Under the pieces are notes generated by a model. That model did no database searches, was not told the DNA's origin, and saw only the letters and a list, made by a program, of their open reading frames with translations. A stretch of DNA of 64,000 nucleotides from positions 6,138,001-6,202,000 of the forward strand of contig JAUKUA010000002.1 in assembly GCA_030549175.1 (NCBI GenBank), in the 5' to 3' direction. This DNA comes from Lasiosphaeris hirsuta (lineage: Eukaryota; Ascomycota; Sordariomycetes; Sordariales; Lasiosphaeriaceae). The first letter of the stretch is position 1; every line of letters starts with the position of its first letter. The position numbers and the translations under genes are program-made. Below, piece by piece: positions 1 to 9,790 of the stretch.

Positions 1-270
1 TAACGTACGTCATAAGTGAGCGGGGAATTTAAGCTAACGGCGAATTTTCCCTGCGACGCGACCCCTACCTTTGATATTAAATTTCTACCCTATTAAACTA
101 TTAATAACTAATCAAAAGAAGCTAGAATACTTTTAGTACTTGATGCTGTTAAAAGTAGTAAAAAAAAAATACTAGCCATAGCTAAGTTATACAATATCCC
201 TAAAATAACACTTTGTTTCTAACACGCCAGTTAGCCTATATAGTGCGTATTCTAACTAACCTACGTAAGC
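1..270 (+). mobile_element. 5' remnant of a RIP-mutated Fot1/pogo-type transposon
   Basis: Seen: AT-rich DNA beginning with TA followed by a sequence that looks like a terminal repeat. From about 112 one frame reads like the N-terminal helix-turn-helix of a pogo-family transposase: SKEARILLVLDAVKSSKK, then an AKLYNIPKITL motif. The frame is then broken by stops at positions where the family usually has Arg or Gln, consistent with CGA/CAG to TGA/TAG changes. Base composition switches abruptly to GC-rich near 270, so the element is truncated there or interrupted by other DNA. No other part of it was found in the window. The family call is by pattern recognition. Confidence 0.55.
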
Positions 271-522
271 TCATAGATGCCGTGGGCCATGTACCATCAG
301 GTCAGGGGCGTAATTCACAGCGATGACGATCTCCTGTAAGGGCCGTCGTGTCCGGCTGTCTCGGTTTGTCCCGGTAGTTGCATGATTGGCAGAGGTACGA
401 GGGATGGGGAATTGATCCCTCCTGGTTGCAATGCAAAGAGTCGTTCGTGACCGAGTACCTTCTATGGACGGCCTGGCGACTTTCCAGTTACAGTTCACGT
501 GGGACGCCTATACAAATGTCGT

Positions 523-1602
523 CTACAAAGTCCGTGCGGCTACTTGGGCTGCTGCCAGAGCCAAAGATGCCACCGCAACGACCGACGCAATAATACCGAA
601 TAAGATAGCAGCCCAGACAACACAGAACTGTGTCATATTTCGCCTGTCGTGGAACAAGGTGGTTGGTGTTGTCGGCTCGAGGAGCTTCGTGTATTCCTAG
701 AGCGATATCAGCCGTTCACCAAAGAACGGGAAGTCTTGTTGAGCCGAGTATACGGTCCGAGTACTCAGGGCATCAATCTCGTCATGGAGGGTATCTGCAT
801 CGGGCTTAGATTTGTGTGAGCGTGGGATCACCTCATTTTTCTTGAATAGAGTACGAGACCGTTTATCTTGGCCGAAGATCAGACGAAAGGTACGCAGCAC
901 CTCCCCATAAATGCTACCGGAGGGTAACTTGACGTGCTTCCTATACGATCCTTCGAGATAGTCCTGAAACAGCCTTGGCGGATTGTTAGGTGAGGGCATA
1001 ACTGAACTGAGTAGATTGATGACTTTGGACTTACTGGTCTAGGTATTGGATTATCTTGGTTTTGTGAGATGAGAATGGGTGCTTGCTCGAGAGTGAGATC
1101 TAAGAGCGATGAATAATCAATACCGCAGCAGTTACAGCTGTTAGGCCAGCCATACCAACTATATTCAAAGTCGTTAGCAATGGGATTATGCCGACCGGTC
1201 CTTCCTCTAACGACCCTTTGTCCTGGTGCAACCTGGAGTATCTCGGACCGTGGGCGCATACCGTGGATTCCTCTTGCAGGGGGCTCCAGCCATACCCTCA
1301 TCACCAGTTCCACTGGTTCATTTAGGTCCCAGTATCCATTGCTTCGTAGCTAGTGGTACAGTCAATACAAGCAAGTCTTGCCACATGCGAATGCGCTCCC
1401 AGAGGCTGACCTTTACGTTGTAGCAGAGGACGTACTCTGCCTTGAAATGCTGTTTCCAAAACTCCTCAGTCTCCCGGGCGTAATCATTCCTTGCCTCCTC
1501 CGGCATCCCTCCCCCGCTGCAGCTGGTGTGGAGAACGTCTAAGAAGTGGCTCGACCTGTTCGGGAGCTTTACGGATAGGTTGCCGGGAAGAAAATACCGC
1601 AC
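523..1602 (-). pseudogene. Broken gene of a fungal uncharacterised membrane-protein family
   Basis: Seen on the minus strand: three frames from 1602 down to 523 carry pieces that fit one family. They are an EEFWKQHFKAEYVL block, a WLEPPARGI block with a WYGWPNSCNCCG stretch, then QQDFPFFGERLISL followed by an in-frame TAG at 697-699. The same frame continues after the TAG to DRRNMTQFCVVWAAILFG and a hydrophobic helix ending at a stop at 523-525. Many ascomycete proteins of unknown function end in this layout: a short FPFFGERL motif, a DRRN motif and one membrane helix. The frame changes and the internal stop make a functional product unlikely, unless small introns explain some breaks. Confidence 0.5.
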
Positions 1603-1652
1603 AGATTAACAATGATAAGGAAGAGACTTTAGCCTCGACAGACTGCTAAGAT

Positions 1653-1799
1653 AGTGGCTTTTCTCTACAGAGTTTTTACGTACCTTGAAATCGTTGGGTT
1701 ACCGAGCTAGCCAGGTGAGGCCTGGAAGTGGCTTCTTAAGGGGTTCGGAGTCTCAGTGGCCACCAGCGAAAACCCTGGACGTTAAACCAATCACACACA
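1653..1799 (+). mobile_element. 3' terminus of a Tad-like LINE, first copy
   Basis: Seen: this stretch contains the motif GAGTTTTTACGTACCTT and closes with GCGAAAACCC and GACGTTAAAC followed by a CA-rich tail. The same order of motifs recurs at 2418-2650 as the 3' untranslated end of the adjacent LINE fragment. The stretch is therefore the 3' end of a separate copy lying directly upstream. No coding sequence is attached to it. Confidence 0.5.
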
Positions 1800-2650
1800 G
1801 GCCGCCCTGCCAGTCTACAAAACGACACCGAGGGCGGTCCCCCACGCCGAGGCGGGGCAGCCCCCTCTCCACTTAGTCCTCGAGAAGAAGGCCCACGACT
1901 ACGCAGCCAGGGTACTTAACCTCAAGGAGCAAGGGGTCAGCCACCCGGTGGTCAGCCGCCTAGCCCACGCCCCGGGCAGGGGCTAAAGGGCCGGCAGGAC
2001 CCAGGCGACCTTCCTCGAGGCCATGGCTAAGAAGGAGGGGTGGACTCTGCCGGTGCCGGTGGCAGCCATTAGGAAGAGGGACGGCACCAAGGCTCCGGGG
2101 ACATGGGAGGGTACCTGCGGGAGGTGCGGGCTTACTAAGGCCCCGGGACACCTCCTGAAGTGTAAGCACAGCGCGGCCGCCCTAGCGAAGGCGCTACCGG
2201 AGGGGGCGTGGGCGCCTAGGCTCCTCACCTCGAGCTCAAAAAAGATGCTGGCCGCGTTCGGGGCTTTCATGGCAGCAAAGGAGGAACTGGAAAAGGGGGA
2301 AGAAAATACCCCAAACGAAGAAGAAGAAGCGGAGTGGACGGCGGCCCACGACCGCGAGGTAAACTAATACGCAAGTGTACTTTCCTTCCCTCTAGAGGGT
2401 GTTGCTTCTTAAAGGGGGCTTTTCTCTAGGGAGTTTTTACGTACCTTAGCTGGCGGGAGAGTTGTGGGGGTTGGTAAGACCCTCAAACGGCAACAGGGGC
2501 ATATATTAGGCTAGGATTTTGGTAGGAGGATCTCCTTGTGTTAGTCAGCCGTTGTCGGGGCCGAGGGCCCCGACACGTCCGAGTCGCCAGGAGCGAAAAC
2601 CCGGGACGTTAAACAACAATACAATACAATACAATCACATCACATCAATC
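1800..2650 (+). mobile_element. 3' fragment of a Tad-like LINE retrotransposon
   Basis: Seen: from 1801 one frame reads AALPVYKTTPRAVPHAEAG then PPLHLVLEKKAHDYAARV, resembling the region after the reverse transcriptase in fungal Tad-type LINEs, where the motif PVYRTTP...REAG...PP is common. A TAA interrupts it near 1984, and the frame continues from 2023 as 114 residues with a CGRCGLTKAPGHLLKCKH cysteine/histidine cluster, ending at 2367. A 3' UTR follows, closing with GACGTTAAAC and repeats of ACAAT. The usual 5' part (gag-like, endonuclease, reverse transcriptase) is absent, so this is a dead 5'-truncated copy. Confidence 0.55.
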
Positions 2651-3021
2651 AATCATCGGACAGTGTGGTCACACAACTGACAATTATCGTGGACTTTCCT
2701 CGGCCAACAGTGTAGCGTACCTTTCGCAGTGACCTAACCGCTCCGTATCCAAAAGATACTCAAGAAAATCGCCCTTCCATCTCGTACCGCAAATACCGCG
2801 CTGTTTGAGGCATTTTGAGGTATATCGTACGCGTCGTCACACAATCTCCCCGCCCCGCCTCATCCCCTTCCGAGTCATTCAAACTTCTTAGTCAAGCACC
2901 AGAGTTTTGCCCACATGAAACCATGAGATATCGTAGCCTCTCTGCCATAGGATTTATTTCACAGCCGGATTGTGGCCCCTTTTCTCCAAGTCCGGGTCCT
3001 TTTCCATCCCACGATACGGCA
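2651..3021. other. Intergenic, no gene seen
   Basis: This stretch lies between the LINE end and the amidase relic. It begins with short CACAT/CAATC repeats that belong to the LINE tail. I see no coding or RNA gene in the rest. Confidence 0.4.
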
Positions 3022-4296
3022 TGTCCCACAATCGCAGACTCAACCGACTAACGGCCACGGCCGGTGGCCTGCGGCGGCTCCTAGATGCCGGCGAGCTCAC
3101 GAGTGAGGAGCTCGTCCAGTTGTACCTGACGCAAATTGCCGCGCACAACCATGCTGGCATGAAGCTCAACACCCTTATCGCTCCCGCGCCAATAGACAAA
3201 ATCCTAGAGGAGGCGAGAGCTCTAGACGAGGAGAGACATACGACCGGCCCCCCATAATTCTTAAAGTAGGCCTAGGCCCAGATTTCCGTGATATTCCGGA
3301 TCAACGAGCTTCTCCTTTGACAGGATCTCATCGCCACACCATCGTTTAGCATGGGTACGACCTCGAGGTCGTATGCCCTGAAGAATCTAGTTGCTAAGAA
3401 GGACGCCACGATTGCCACGCAGCTCAGGAATGCAGGGTGCATCGTCATTGGAAAAAAGTCCAATCTCTCTGTCAGTCACGACGGGCGGTGCACAAATTAG
3501 TCCCGACTTGGTTGCTAATGTATTGGATAGGGGTGGGCGAACTCAAAGGGATTTAGCATTACAAGTGGATGGTCCCCGGTGGGTGGGTAGGTAATGAATA
3601 ACTCTTATCGATACCCACGTGTGCTAGTTCTAATATGAAATAGACGGAATCACCCTATGTGAAAGATGGCGTGGACCCGAAAGACGTATGGCTCGGTCAT
3701 AGCGTGAGTTCTCGGCCCCCTAGTCCCACTCTACAACTTAGTACTCTTTTGCTAACCGCCTTGGCTCTAGACTCCCGCTGGCTCCTCCTCCGGCTCTGCG
3801 GTAGCGGCCGCGGCCGGCTTCGCCCCCCTCTGTATCGGAACGGAGGCCGATGGCTCCATCGTACAGCCCGCAATTCGTGCGGCGCTCTATAGCATGAAGG
3901 GCACAGTTGGATCTATCAACATGGTCGGAACACAATCCGGTGGCGCTGCCTGGGATAGCGCCGGGCCCATGGCAAAGTCCGTGGAAGACTGCGCCGATGC
4001 CATGGACGCCCTTCTCCCAGGGCAAGACTTCCGCTCCTCGCTCAAGCGCTCTTGGCAAGGCACTCGCATTGCTCTTCTTAACTACGAAGAATGGCAATGG
4101 GATGATGAGACATGTACGAGAGTCCCCGAGTATGACGAACAGCAGGTAGATGTTTTCCAAGCACCTCAGCTCATCACGTTACTGACAAGTCAATAGAAGC
4201 AGGAATTAAACATGGCCATGAAGACGATTTAGGCTCTTGATGGAAGAGTTGTTTATGACGCCCCACTGATGATGCTGGACGACGTGCCGAGACAGG
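3022..4296 (+). pseudogene. Decayed amidase (amidase-signature family)
   Basis: Seen: MSHNRRLNRLTATAGGLRRL leads into the usual N-terminal block (SEELVQLYLTQI, then a leucine-rich segment before DEER). A shifted frame gives IILK, the block carrying the catalytic lysine. Then come YALKNLVAKKDATIATQLRN and VIGKKSNLS, and further on VKDGVDPKDVWLGHS and AGSSSGSAVAAAAGF, the glycine/serine signature with the catalytic serine. The block GTVGSINMVGTQSGGAAWDS follows. Breaks: a frameshift and stop at about 3255, several frame changes that normal introns do not explain, and an in-frame TAG at about 4230 just before ALDGRVVYDAP. The C-terminal third is missing. The parent enzyme would hydrolyse amides in the cytosol; this copy should be inactive. 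Confidence 0.7.
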
Positions 4297-4522
4297 TAAC
4301 GGGGACATTACCAGGGGGTAGGGTAGCCAAGCTCCATCGGCTTGATTCCTATGGCCTTGCCGTCCATGAAAGGGAGGGTGATGTTGCAGATGACATTGTA
4401 GAAAGGGCGGCGGTGCCTGAGATACGGGAAGGGCAAAGAGGAGAGATTCTGCGAAGGTAAAGTAAGGGAGGAAATGCAGGTGGGTATGTGAAACGGGGCC
4501 CATCATCGTGGGCCAACCGTAG

Positions 4523-4992
4523 GGTGTCACCCAGCGCTTGACCCAAGCCAAATCTAGTCAAACCAAATAAGCCAAATCAAGCCAAATGGCAAATCAAATC
4601 CGTATTTTAATTTGGTTTGGTATCATTTGACCCACTTTTCTTAGTAATTTTCGGGGTAAAAAGGCCGTATATGAACCCTCAATTGGCCTTCACGTGGCCT
4701 CATTAGGAAAAATTAGGTGCTTGGCCGGGGCTTGCCTAGCCATTTTTCTTCGTATTGTAAAATATTGGCTTTTCGGGGTTTCCTCCATACCCCGAATACC
4801 TTCCATTTTTACTCTCGGAAAACCGGAGCGGAAAATTTTATTGTTCCGGGGCCTGGCAGGCGATTTGGGCTAACTCAAGCGCGAGTCAAATGGTCCATTT
4901 TGCCTGTCAAATGCTCTCGTTTTCGTCAAGCGCAAGTCAAACTAGAGGCCCTGATTTGGCTTATTTGGCTTGGGTGAAGTGCTGGTGTCACC
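4523..4992. mobile_element. MITE with about 29-bp terminal inverted repeats
   Basis: Seen: the left end starts GGTGTCACCCAGCGCTTGAC and runs into CCCAAGCCAAA. The reverse complement of the right end starts GGTGACACCAGCACTTCACC and runs into the same CCCAAGCCAAA. The roughly 470-bp interior is AT-rich, repeats the unit AAGCCAAAT, and has no coding capacity. I could not see a clear target-site duplication. The size and structure fit a non-autonomous DNA transposon; the parent family is not identifiable here. Confidence 0.75.
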
Positions 4993-5192
4993 GTTTGGAG
5001 ATCCGTCAAGTAACGATATTCATTGGCTAAAAACCCTAATGCAAGTTCCCACAGGATGCCTAAAGTGCATTCCATTTTCCTCACGCCGTCTGCTATTCTA
5101 TGTGTCTTGGTTAAGGTTGACTCCAGGTTGTGTGTTTAATTCCAACGTCAGACGGCGTTTTCCACGGCATCTGATGGGGGCGCGTTATATAA

Positions 5193-5244
5193 TGCAGGCG
5201 CACGCTGCAGGCGCACTATGCAGGCGCACTATGCAGGCGCACTA
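5193..5244. repeat. Four tandem 13-bp units
   Basis: Seen: four consecutive copies of TGCAGGCGCACTA. The first ends in CGC instead of CTA; the other three are identical. The array borders the dispersed repeat at 5260-5446. Confidence 0.9.
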
Positions 5245-5259
5245 CCAGTAGGTTAGGGT

Positions 5260-5446
5260 TATGTATGGGAAAAAATCTTCACCGCTTTCAAGCTCGCAGG
5301 CACGGGACCGCGCCTGGCACAGGCCACTTGGGCCAGTGCTCCAGCCCACTACTTTTTTCCCACTCGTAGATGCAGATCCATCACCAAGATCTTGCTCTAC
5401 GCTCAATAGCAGATAGTAGCAATACAGCACATTGCCACTCCAACAG
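5260..5446 (-). repeat. Dispersed repeat, possible solo LTR (copy 1)
   Basis: Seen: shares GCTCCAGCCC and the longer block TAGCAGATAGTAGCAATAC, then CACATTG and CACTCCAACA, with the stretch at 13900-14036. Read on the minus strand both copies start TGTTGGAGTGG, like the TG-start of a long terminal repeat. The matching part is about 100 to 130 bp and the outer limits are uncertain. No protein-coding retroelement sequence lies next to it. Confidence 0.5.
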
Positions 5447-5935
5447 TATGCCAATCAAGGTGCAACCCCTCCATGCCAGCCCCGCATGCCAATTGAGCGA
5501 TCCAGCCATCAAATCTTCCAAGTCCTTCAACCCCCCCAACCCACCACCTTCCACAATCTTTTCCATACAACAACAACGAAGGTTCGCCATGCCCACCCAC
5601 GCCTACCCACGCCCACAATTGCGTTCAATGCTATGTTCCGCGGGTCGGATTATGAGCAAAAGGAGCCGATGCCGGATGTTGGGGCTGCCATGGGCGAGGT
5701 GCCCCCTGAGAGAGTGTGGTCGAGCGGGCGGAGAGGACGCTGGAGTGATGGTGGCTGGTATCGCTGAGAATGCTGCTCGCCCCGAAGGGAACCTCGGTCA
5801 AAAGCAATTACAAGTTCGTATCTGCGCTGGAGAATGCGCGTCTATGTCTATGTACATGCCGCCCCGAAATCTATCCAAGCTCTGCCAAAAAGAAAATGCG
5901 ACTCCGGCTTGTGCTCATCGAAATGCCGGACCACC

Positions 5936-6816
5936 TCATGCCTTCTCCTCCAAGCACTTCCTCACGAACCCAGCCAGGGGCATCACCCACTCCCGATTCA
6001 CCGGCACGTAGTGGCCGCCGGGGTGAACAATCACCAGCGGGTCTTGACACCTGTCCACGAGCCCCCGAGTTCGACTCTCATCCACGACGGTATCCAGACT
6101 CCCGAGGAAATGCAGCGTCGGCGTCCGCACCTTGGGCTCATACAGCCACTGCAACCTCTCTGGCACGGCATAAAACCCGCTGTACAGCGCCGCGAACTTG
6201 AACGGCTTCCCCCCGTTCGCCTCCCTGACAGCCTCGACCCACCCCTCATCCTCCTCAGCACCGATCCCCCTATCAGGGTCCATGGCGGACGCCAGCATGC
6301 TCGCCATGGCAGCGCCCTGGCTGAACCCAACGACGCCATCAACCACCTCGCCCCCGGCCGTCACCTCGGCCATGGCCGCGGCCAGCGTCCGCATGCCCTC
6401 GTCGAGGCGGTTGTACGTGCCGCGGCCGTCATCCAAGCGGAACCAGGCCCAGGCGTCCGTCTCGGCGCCGGGCGCGTCCTGCGAGGAGGGCACGAAGCCC
6501 GGCACGTCGCCCGGCGAGAGGTGGCTCGGTCCCGTCGGGTAGATGAGCGTCGGGACCAGGTTGAGCGGGGCGAGGGTTTTGGCCAGCAGCTTCTCTACGG
6601 CGCGCGTCTTGGCGCGGAAGAGGGGTCCCGATTGGGTGTATCCTGCGTCGCAAAGTTAGGGACTGGGAGACGGGGGCTTGAGGGGAGGCGCCACATACCG
6701 TGGAGCATGAGGATGCGGACTTGGCGCTTGGGGATGACGGTTTTGGGCTTTTGGGGAGGGTATTGTTTCTTGCCGGCGGAGGCGGGAGTGGGGGTGGATT
6801 TGGCGGTTGATGACAT
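5936..6816 (-). CDS. FSH1-type serine hydrolase (DUF341), alpha/beta fold
   Basis: Two exons (6816-6699, 6642-5936) give 274 residues. The 56-base intron splits the LHGYTQ motif that opens this family, which supports the splice. Seen: the nucleophile motif GFSQGAAMA (Ser), the LGSLDTVVDESRT block with the acid residue, and HPGGHYVP with the catalytic His near the C-terminus, in the order expected for a triad. FSH1 relatives are esterase-like serine hydrolases of the cytosol; in secondary-metabolite loci some act as thioesterases or trans-hydrolases on polyketide products. Start: ATG at 6816 before SSTAKSTPTPASAGKK. An in-frame ATG at 6933 would add 39 residues with a weakly mitochondrial look and is not excluded. 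The natural substrate is unknown. Confidence 0.88.
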
Positions 6817-7318
6817 TTTGGCGGTTGCGTCGAATCGTGCGGAAACGCCGAGGGAGATGAGGAATGTGCGTGCTGGGCTGGGCGCGAGAGAAAATGACCT
6901 GGCTAGTATTCCAACTCTCAGCAGGCGAAGCATGTGCCGTTATATGTGTTGTCGCAGCAGACCAGTCGCCGGCGCTTCAGTCGGCTTCAATCTTCCATCG
7001 CCTCAATTGAGATGCGCGCGGTGAAGTGAGTCAGCCCAAGCTTGAGACTGGATGCGCGCGCGGTGGCGTTCGAGAAAAAGATTTGGTCGCTAGGCCGGGG
7101 GTTAGGGTTGTCCCAAGATGCGGGTGGGCCGCTTCAGCTTGACAGGGGTGTTGGCTTCATTTACGAGCATTTCATCATTGACCTCACGCAGCGGTTGATC
7201 TGATGTCTCTCGAAAGCTACCCCAGTTCCGATGCTCGGTCAAAGATACCTAGACGTTTCTAGATTCTACACTACATTGTGCCTGGACCTTGATCTTGCCC
7301 ACTAAACTCTTTGCAAGG
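6817..7318. other. Intergenic, no gene seen
   Basis: This is the upstream region of the FSH1-type hydrolase and the downstream region of the Old Yellow Enzyme gene. I see no coding or RNA gene. Both flanking genes are on the minus strand. Confidence 0.4.
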
Positions 7319-8934
7319 TCAAGCCCTGACAGCCATCGCGTGGACAACGGGTGCAGTTGGCACCTTCTCACTGCTGTATCGAGTGCCATAGGGCTGCAAC
7401 AGCTTCTCATCAATGTCCACCCAGCCGTAGAAGGAGCCGTCCTTGTCGTCAAATTGGGCCTGCATCCAGCCTCCCATGGCCTTGTTGAACTCGTCGACAC
7501 AACTTTGCTGGGTCATGTCCAGGGGTGCCTTGTCGCTGCCGACAAGCTTGACTCTGATGCAGAACCGTCAGTGTCTGCTTGTAGCCTCTTCTGTCCTAGA
7601 CAAAACGAGAAGAGAGTGTGCGACTTACTGCGTTCCTGCCGCGACGTCGGTGAGGAGGTAATCCTGCTCGTCCAGCAGGTACAACAACCCGCCTTGCGCC
7701 TGCCCTGAGAATATCTTGTTGGGCAGGTCGAATTCATGGCAAACCGGTCTTGCCAGGCCGACGCCATGGACCGTTTGCAGCGCCTTGACCATGCCGCTCA
7801 CCGTCCGAAGACCACCCGTCACAAAGGCCCGTGTCTTCTTCAGCTCGGGCACGATCATGTCGGCAAATTCCAAGCTAGCAACAAACACCTCGTCAGCAAA
7901 TGCCCACAGTCTGGCGATCTATCGCGCCGTCTCTCGCACACCGCAAATTCTAAACTCACAAATACGCCTCCCGTTTCTTGGTCGACTCGCGCTGGTGCGA
8001 AAAAGCAAGAACCTCATACGTGCCGCCCGACAGCTCGACAAAGTCAAGCCCGTGCCGCTCGAGCTCGACACACAGCCATTTGCATTCTTGGGTGGAGAAG
8101 GCGTCCGACTGGAACTCGACGCTGTTGATCTTGATGCCGATGATGAAAGACGGGTCGACCCGCGCGCGGATCGCCCGCACAACCTCAAAGATGATGCGCG
8201 CACGGTTGGACAGCAGCCCGCCGTACTCGTCGGTCCGCTTGTTTGTCGACGGCGCCAGGAACTGCGCAAGGAGATAGCCGTGGGCGCCGTGGAGCTCGAC
8301 GCCATCGTAGCCAGCCTTGTCGCAGAACTCAGCCGCGTGCGCGAACCCTTCAATGACGTCCTTGATGTCCTGCTTGGTCATGGCTCTGGGCTTGGCAAAG
8401 GTGCCGCCCACGGCGTTGTCCTTGAGCTGGACATCGCTGGCGCTGACGGGATACGGCTGGATGTTGGACGGAACCTGGGACGCGTTAGCCTCAGGGCCTG
8501 GAGTACGACAGCGCCGTCGGGATCATCCTCACCTGACGACCAGCGTGGGACAGCTGTGCGACCACCAAGCTGCCGTGGCTCTTGGCCGCGGCCGCCATCT
8601 CGCGAAAAGCCTCGAAGCGCTCGCCCTCGAAGGGCGCATCACGGGGGATAATGGGATTTCCCGCGGCCTCGAGATTCTCATAGTCGATCATGACATTGCC
8701 GGTGGCAATGGTACCGAACCCGCCCTCACCCCAGCGCCGGTACGCGTTGATGAGCTCCTTGGTCGGGATCCCGCGCTTCGGCAGGTCAGTCGGGTGCCAT
8801 GTCGACATGCGCTCGGTGATGGGCGACTTGTGCAGCCGGTTCTTGGACGTCCGCCCGCTGAACTCAAAGTGCAGAGGCTGAGCCAGGGGCGTGGGGTCCG
8901 CTGGCTCGCCTTGGAATCGGGCGCGTGTGTCCAT
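7319..8934 (-). CDS. NADH:flavin oxidoreductase, Old Yellow Enzyme family
   Basis: Four exons (8934-8533, 8474-7960, 7874-7629, 7553-7319) give 465 residues with introns of 58, 85 and 75 bases. Seen: an N-terminal PLHFEFSGRTSKNRL block, VVAQLSHAGRQ split from the rest by intron 1, GYDGVELHGAHGYLLAQFLAP carrying the two histidines that bind the substrate carbonyl in this family, TDEYGG, FVELSGGTYE, and the C-terminal phosphate-binding part VTGGLRTV. Known for the family: an FMN-bound TIM barrel that reduces activated C=C bonds with NAD(P)H. Fungal members work in detoxification and in alkaloid or polyketide pathways. The gene is divergent from the alcohol dehydrogenase, which could act on related carbonyl compounds, but that link is inference. 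The substrate is unknown. Confidence 0.9.
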
Positions 8935-9790
8935 TTCTCACAATGATTGGATTCTAAACGCTCCTGTGCTACCGCTGGCTTCTGTTCTCCTTGGGAGCCG
9001 TTTCTACAGCCCTGCCGACAGGGGAGAGAGCATGTTGCCTCTCCTTTGTAATAGTTTCACTTCGCGGCTGTGAAGCAGGCCTGGTGCGAAGCTGCAACCA
9101 TCAACATGCTCCCCTGCTGCGAATCCAGATCTGGAGATTCGCGGCGTAGGGCTGCCTCCGGCCTCCGGGGTGCTGTTGGGGGGGGGGGGGGGGGGAGGGG
9201 GTGGGTCGGTCCGCAGCGGCCCGCAGCGGCCGAGCGATGCCAGCCATCCGCGAGCGCGGGACGCGCGGACCGAACTCGATGCATCCCGGGCTACGCTCAC
9301 GGCCGGGGTCTCGCTCCAGGGGGTCGCCCCTTGACTCCCGGCGTCTTGGCGCATCGTCTCGTGCCGCAATCCTACAGCGAGTATTCTTATCAACAAACGA
9401 GCTTTTGGAAATTCATCACAGCATGGAGGTACTACCTTGATGGTGCAACCAAACAACCAGTGTACCGTCGCAACAAGGCGCCCACTGGGCAAAGTCCGAG
9501 ATTTAAGTCCGCAAAAACCGGCTATTTTCTTTGTTCAGTTGCAGCACTTGAGACAAAGCGGCCAGGGCGCATGACGATGCCACCAATGATGGCACCAATC
9601 TTTAGAATGCCGGCCGATAGCTGCTGCCTTCAGATTGCCGTCCCGCAAAACATCGCAATCCTATTTTACGCTCACTATTCCTAGCTCGCCTGTGCCCTCT
9701 GCCCTCTCTAATCCCAGCTTGTGATCTCACTCTGCAATTGCTCCATCTCCGAATCCACACCCGATCATTGTCAATTTCGACTCAACCAAC
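8935..9790. other. Divergent promoter region with an 18-base G run
   Basis: This is the head-to-head spacer between the Old Yellow Enzyme and the alcohol dehydrogenase genes. It holds a run of 18 G at 9178-9195, bordered by GC-rich DNA. Frames open in this stretch have no recognisable motif. I see no RNA gene. Confidence 0.45.

Larger units (their letters stand above)
4993..5935. other. Repeat-rich intergenic region without a gene
   Basis: This stretch contains the 13-bp tandem array and the dispersed repeat described separately. I see no convincing coding region. Several frames are open between 5400 and 5930, but they show no recognisable motif, and the longer ones run antisense into the FSH1-type hydrolase gene. 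Confidence 0.4.

Noticed and set aside
4297..4522. Continuation of the amidase gene or a separate minus-strand gene
   Set aside because: A minus-strand frame with NVICNITLPFMDGKAIGIKP is readable but too short and unmatched to be called a gene, and the plus strand shows no amidase C-terminus.
5834..7024. 396-codon open frame on the plus strand
   Set aside because: It is antisense to the FSH1-type hydrolase, is arginine/histidine-rich as expected for a GC-rich shadow frame, and carries no motif.
7716..8651. 311-codon open frame on the plus strand
   Set aside because: It is antisense to the Old Yellow Enzyme exons, whose motifs are clear on the other strand.
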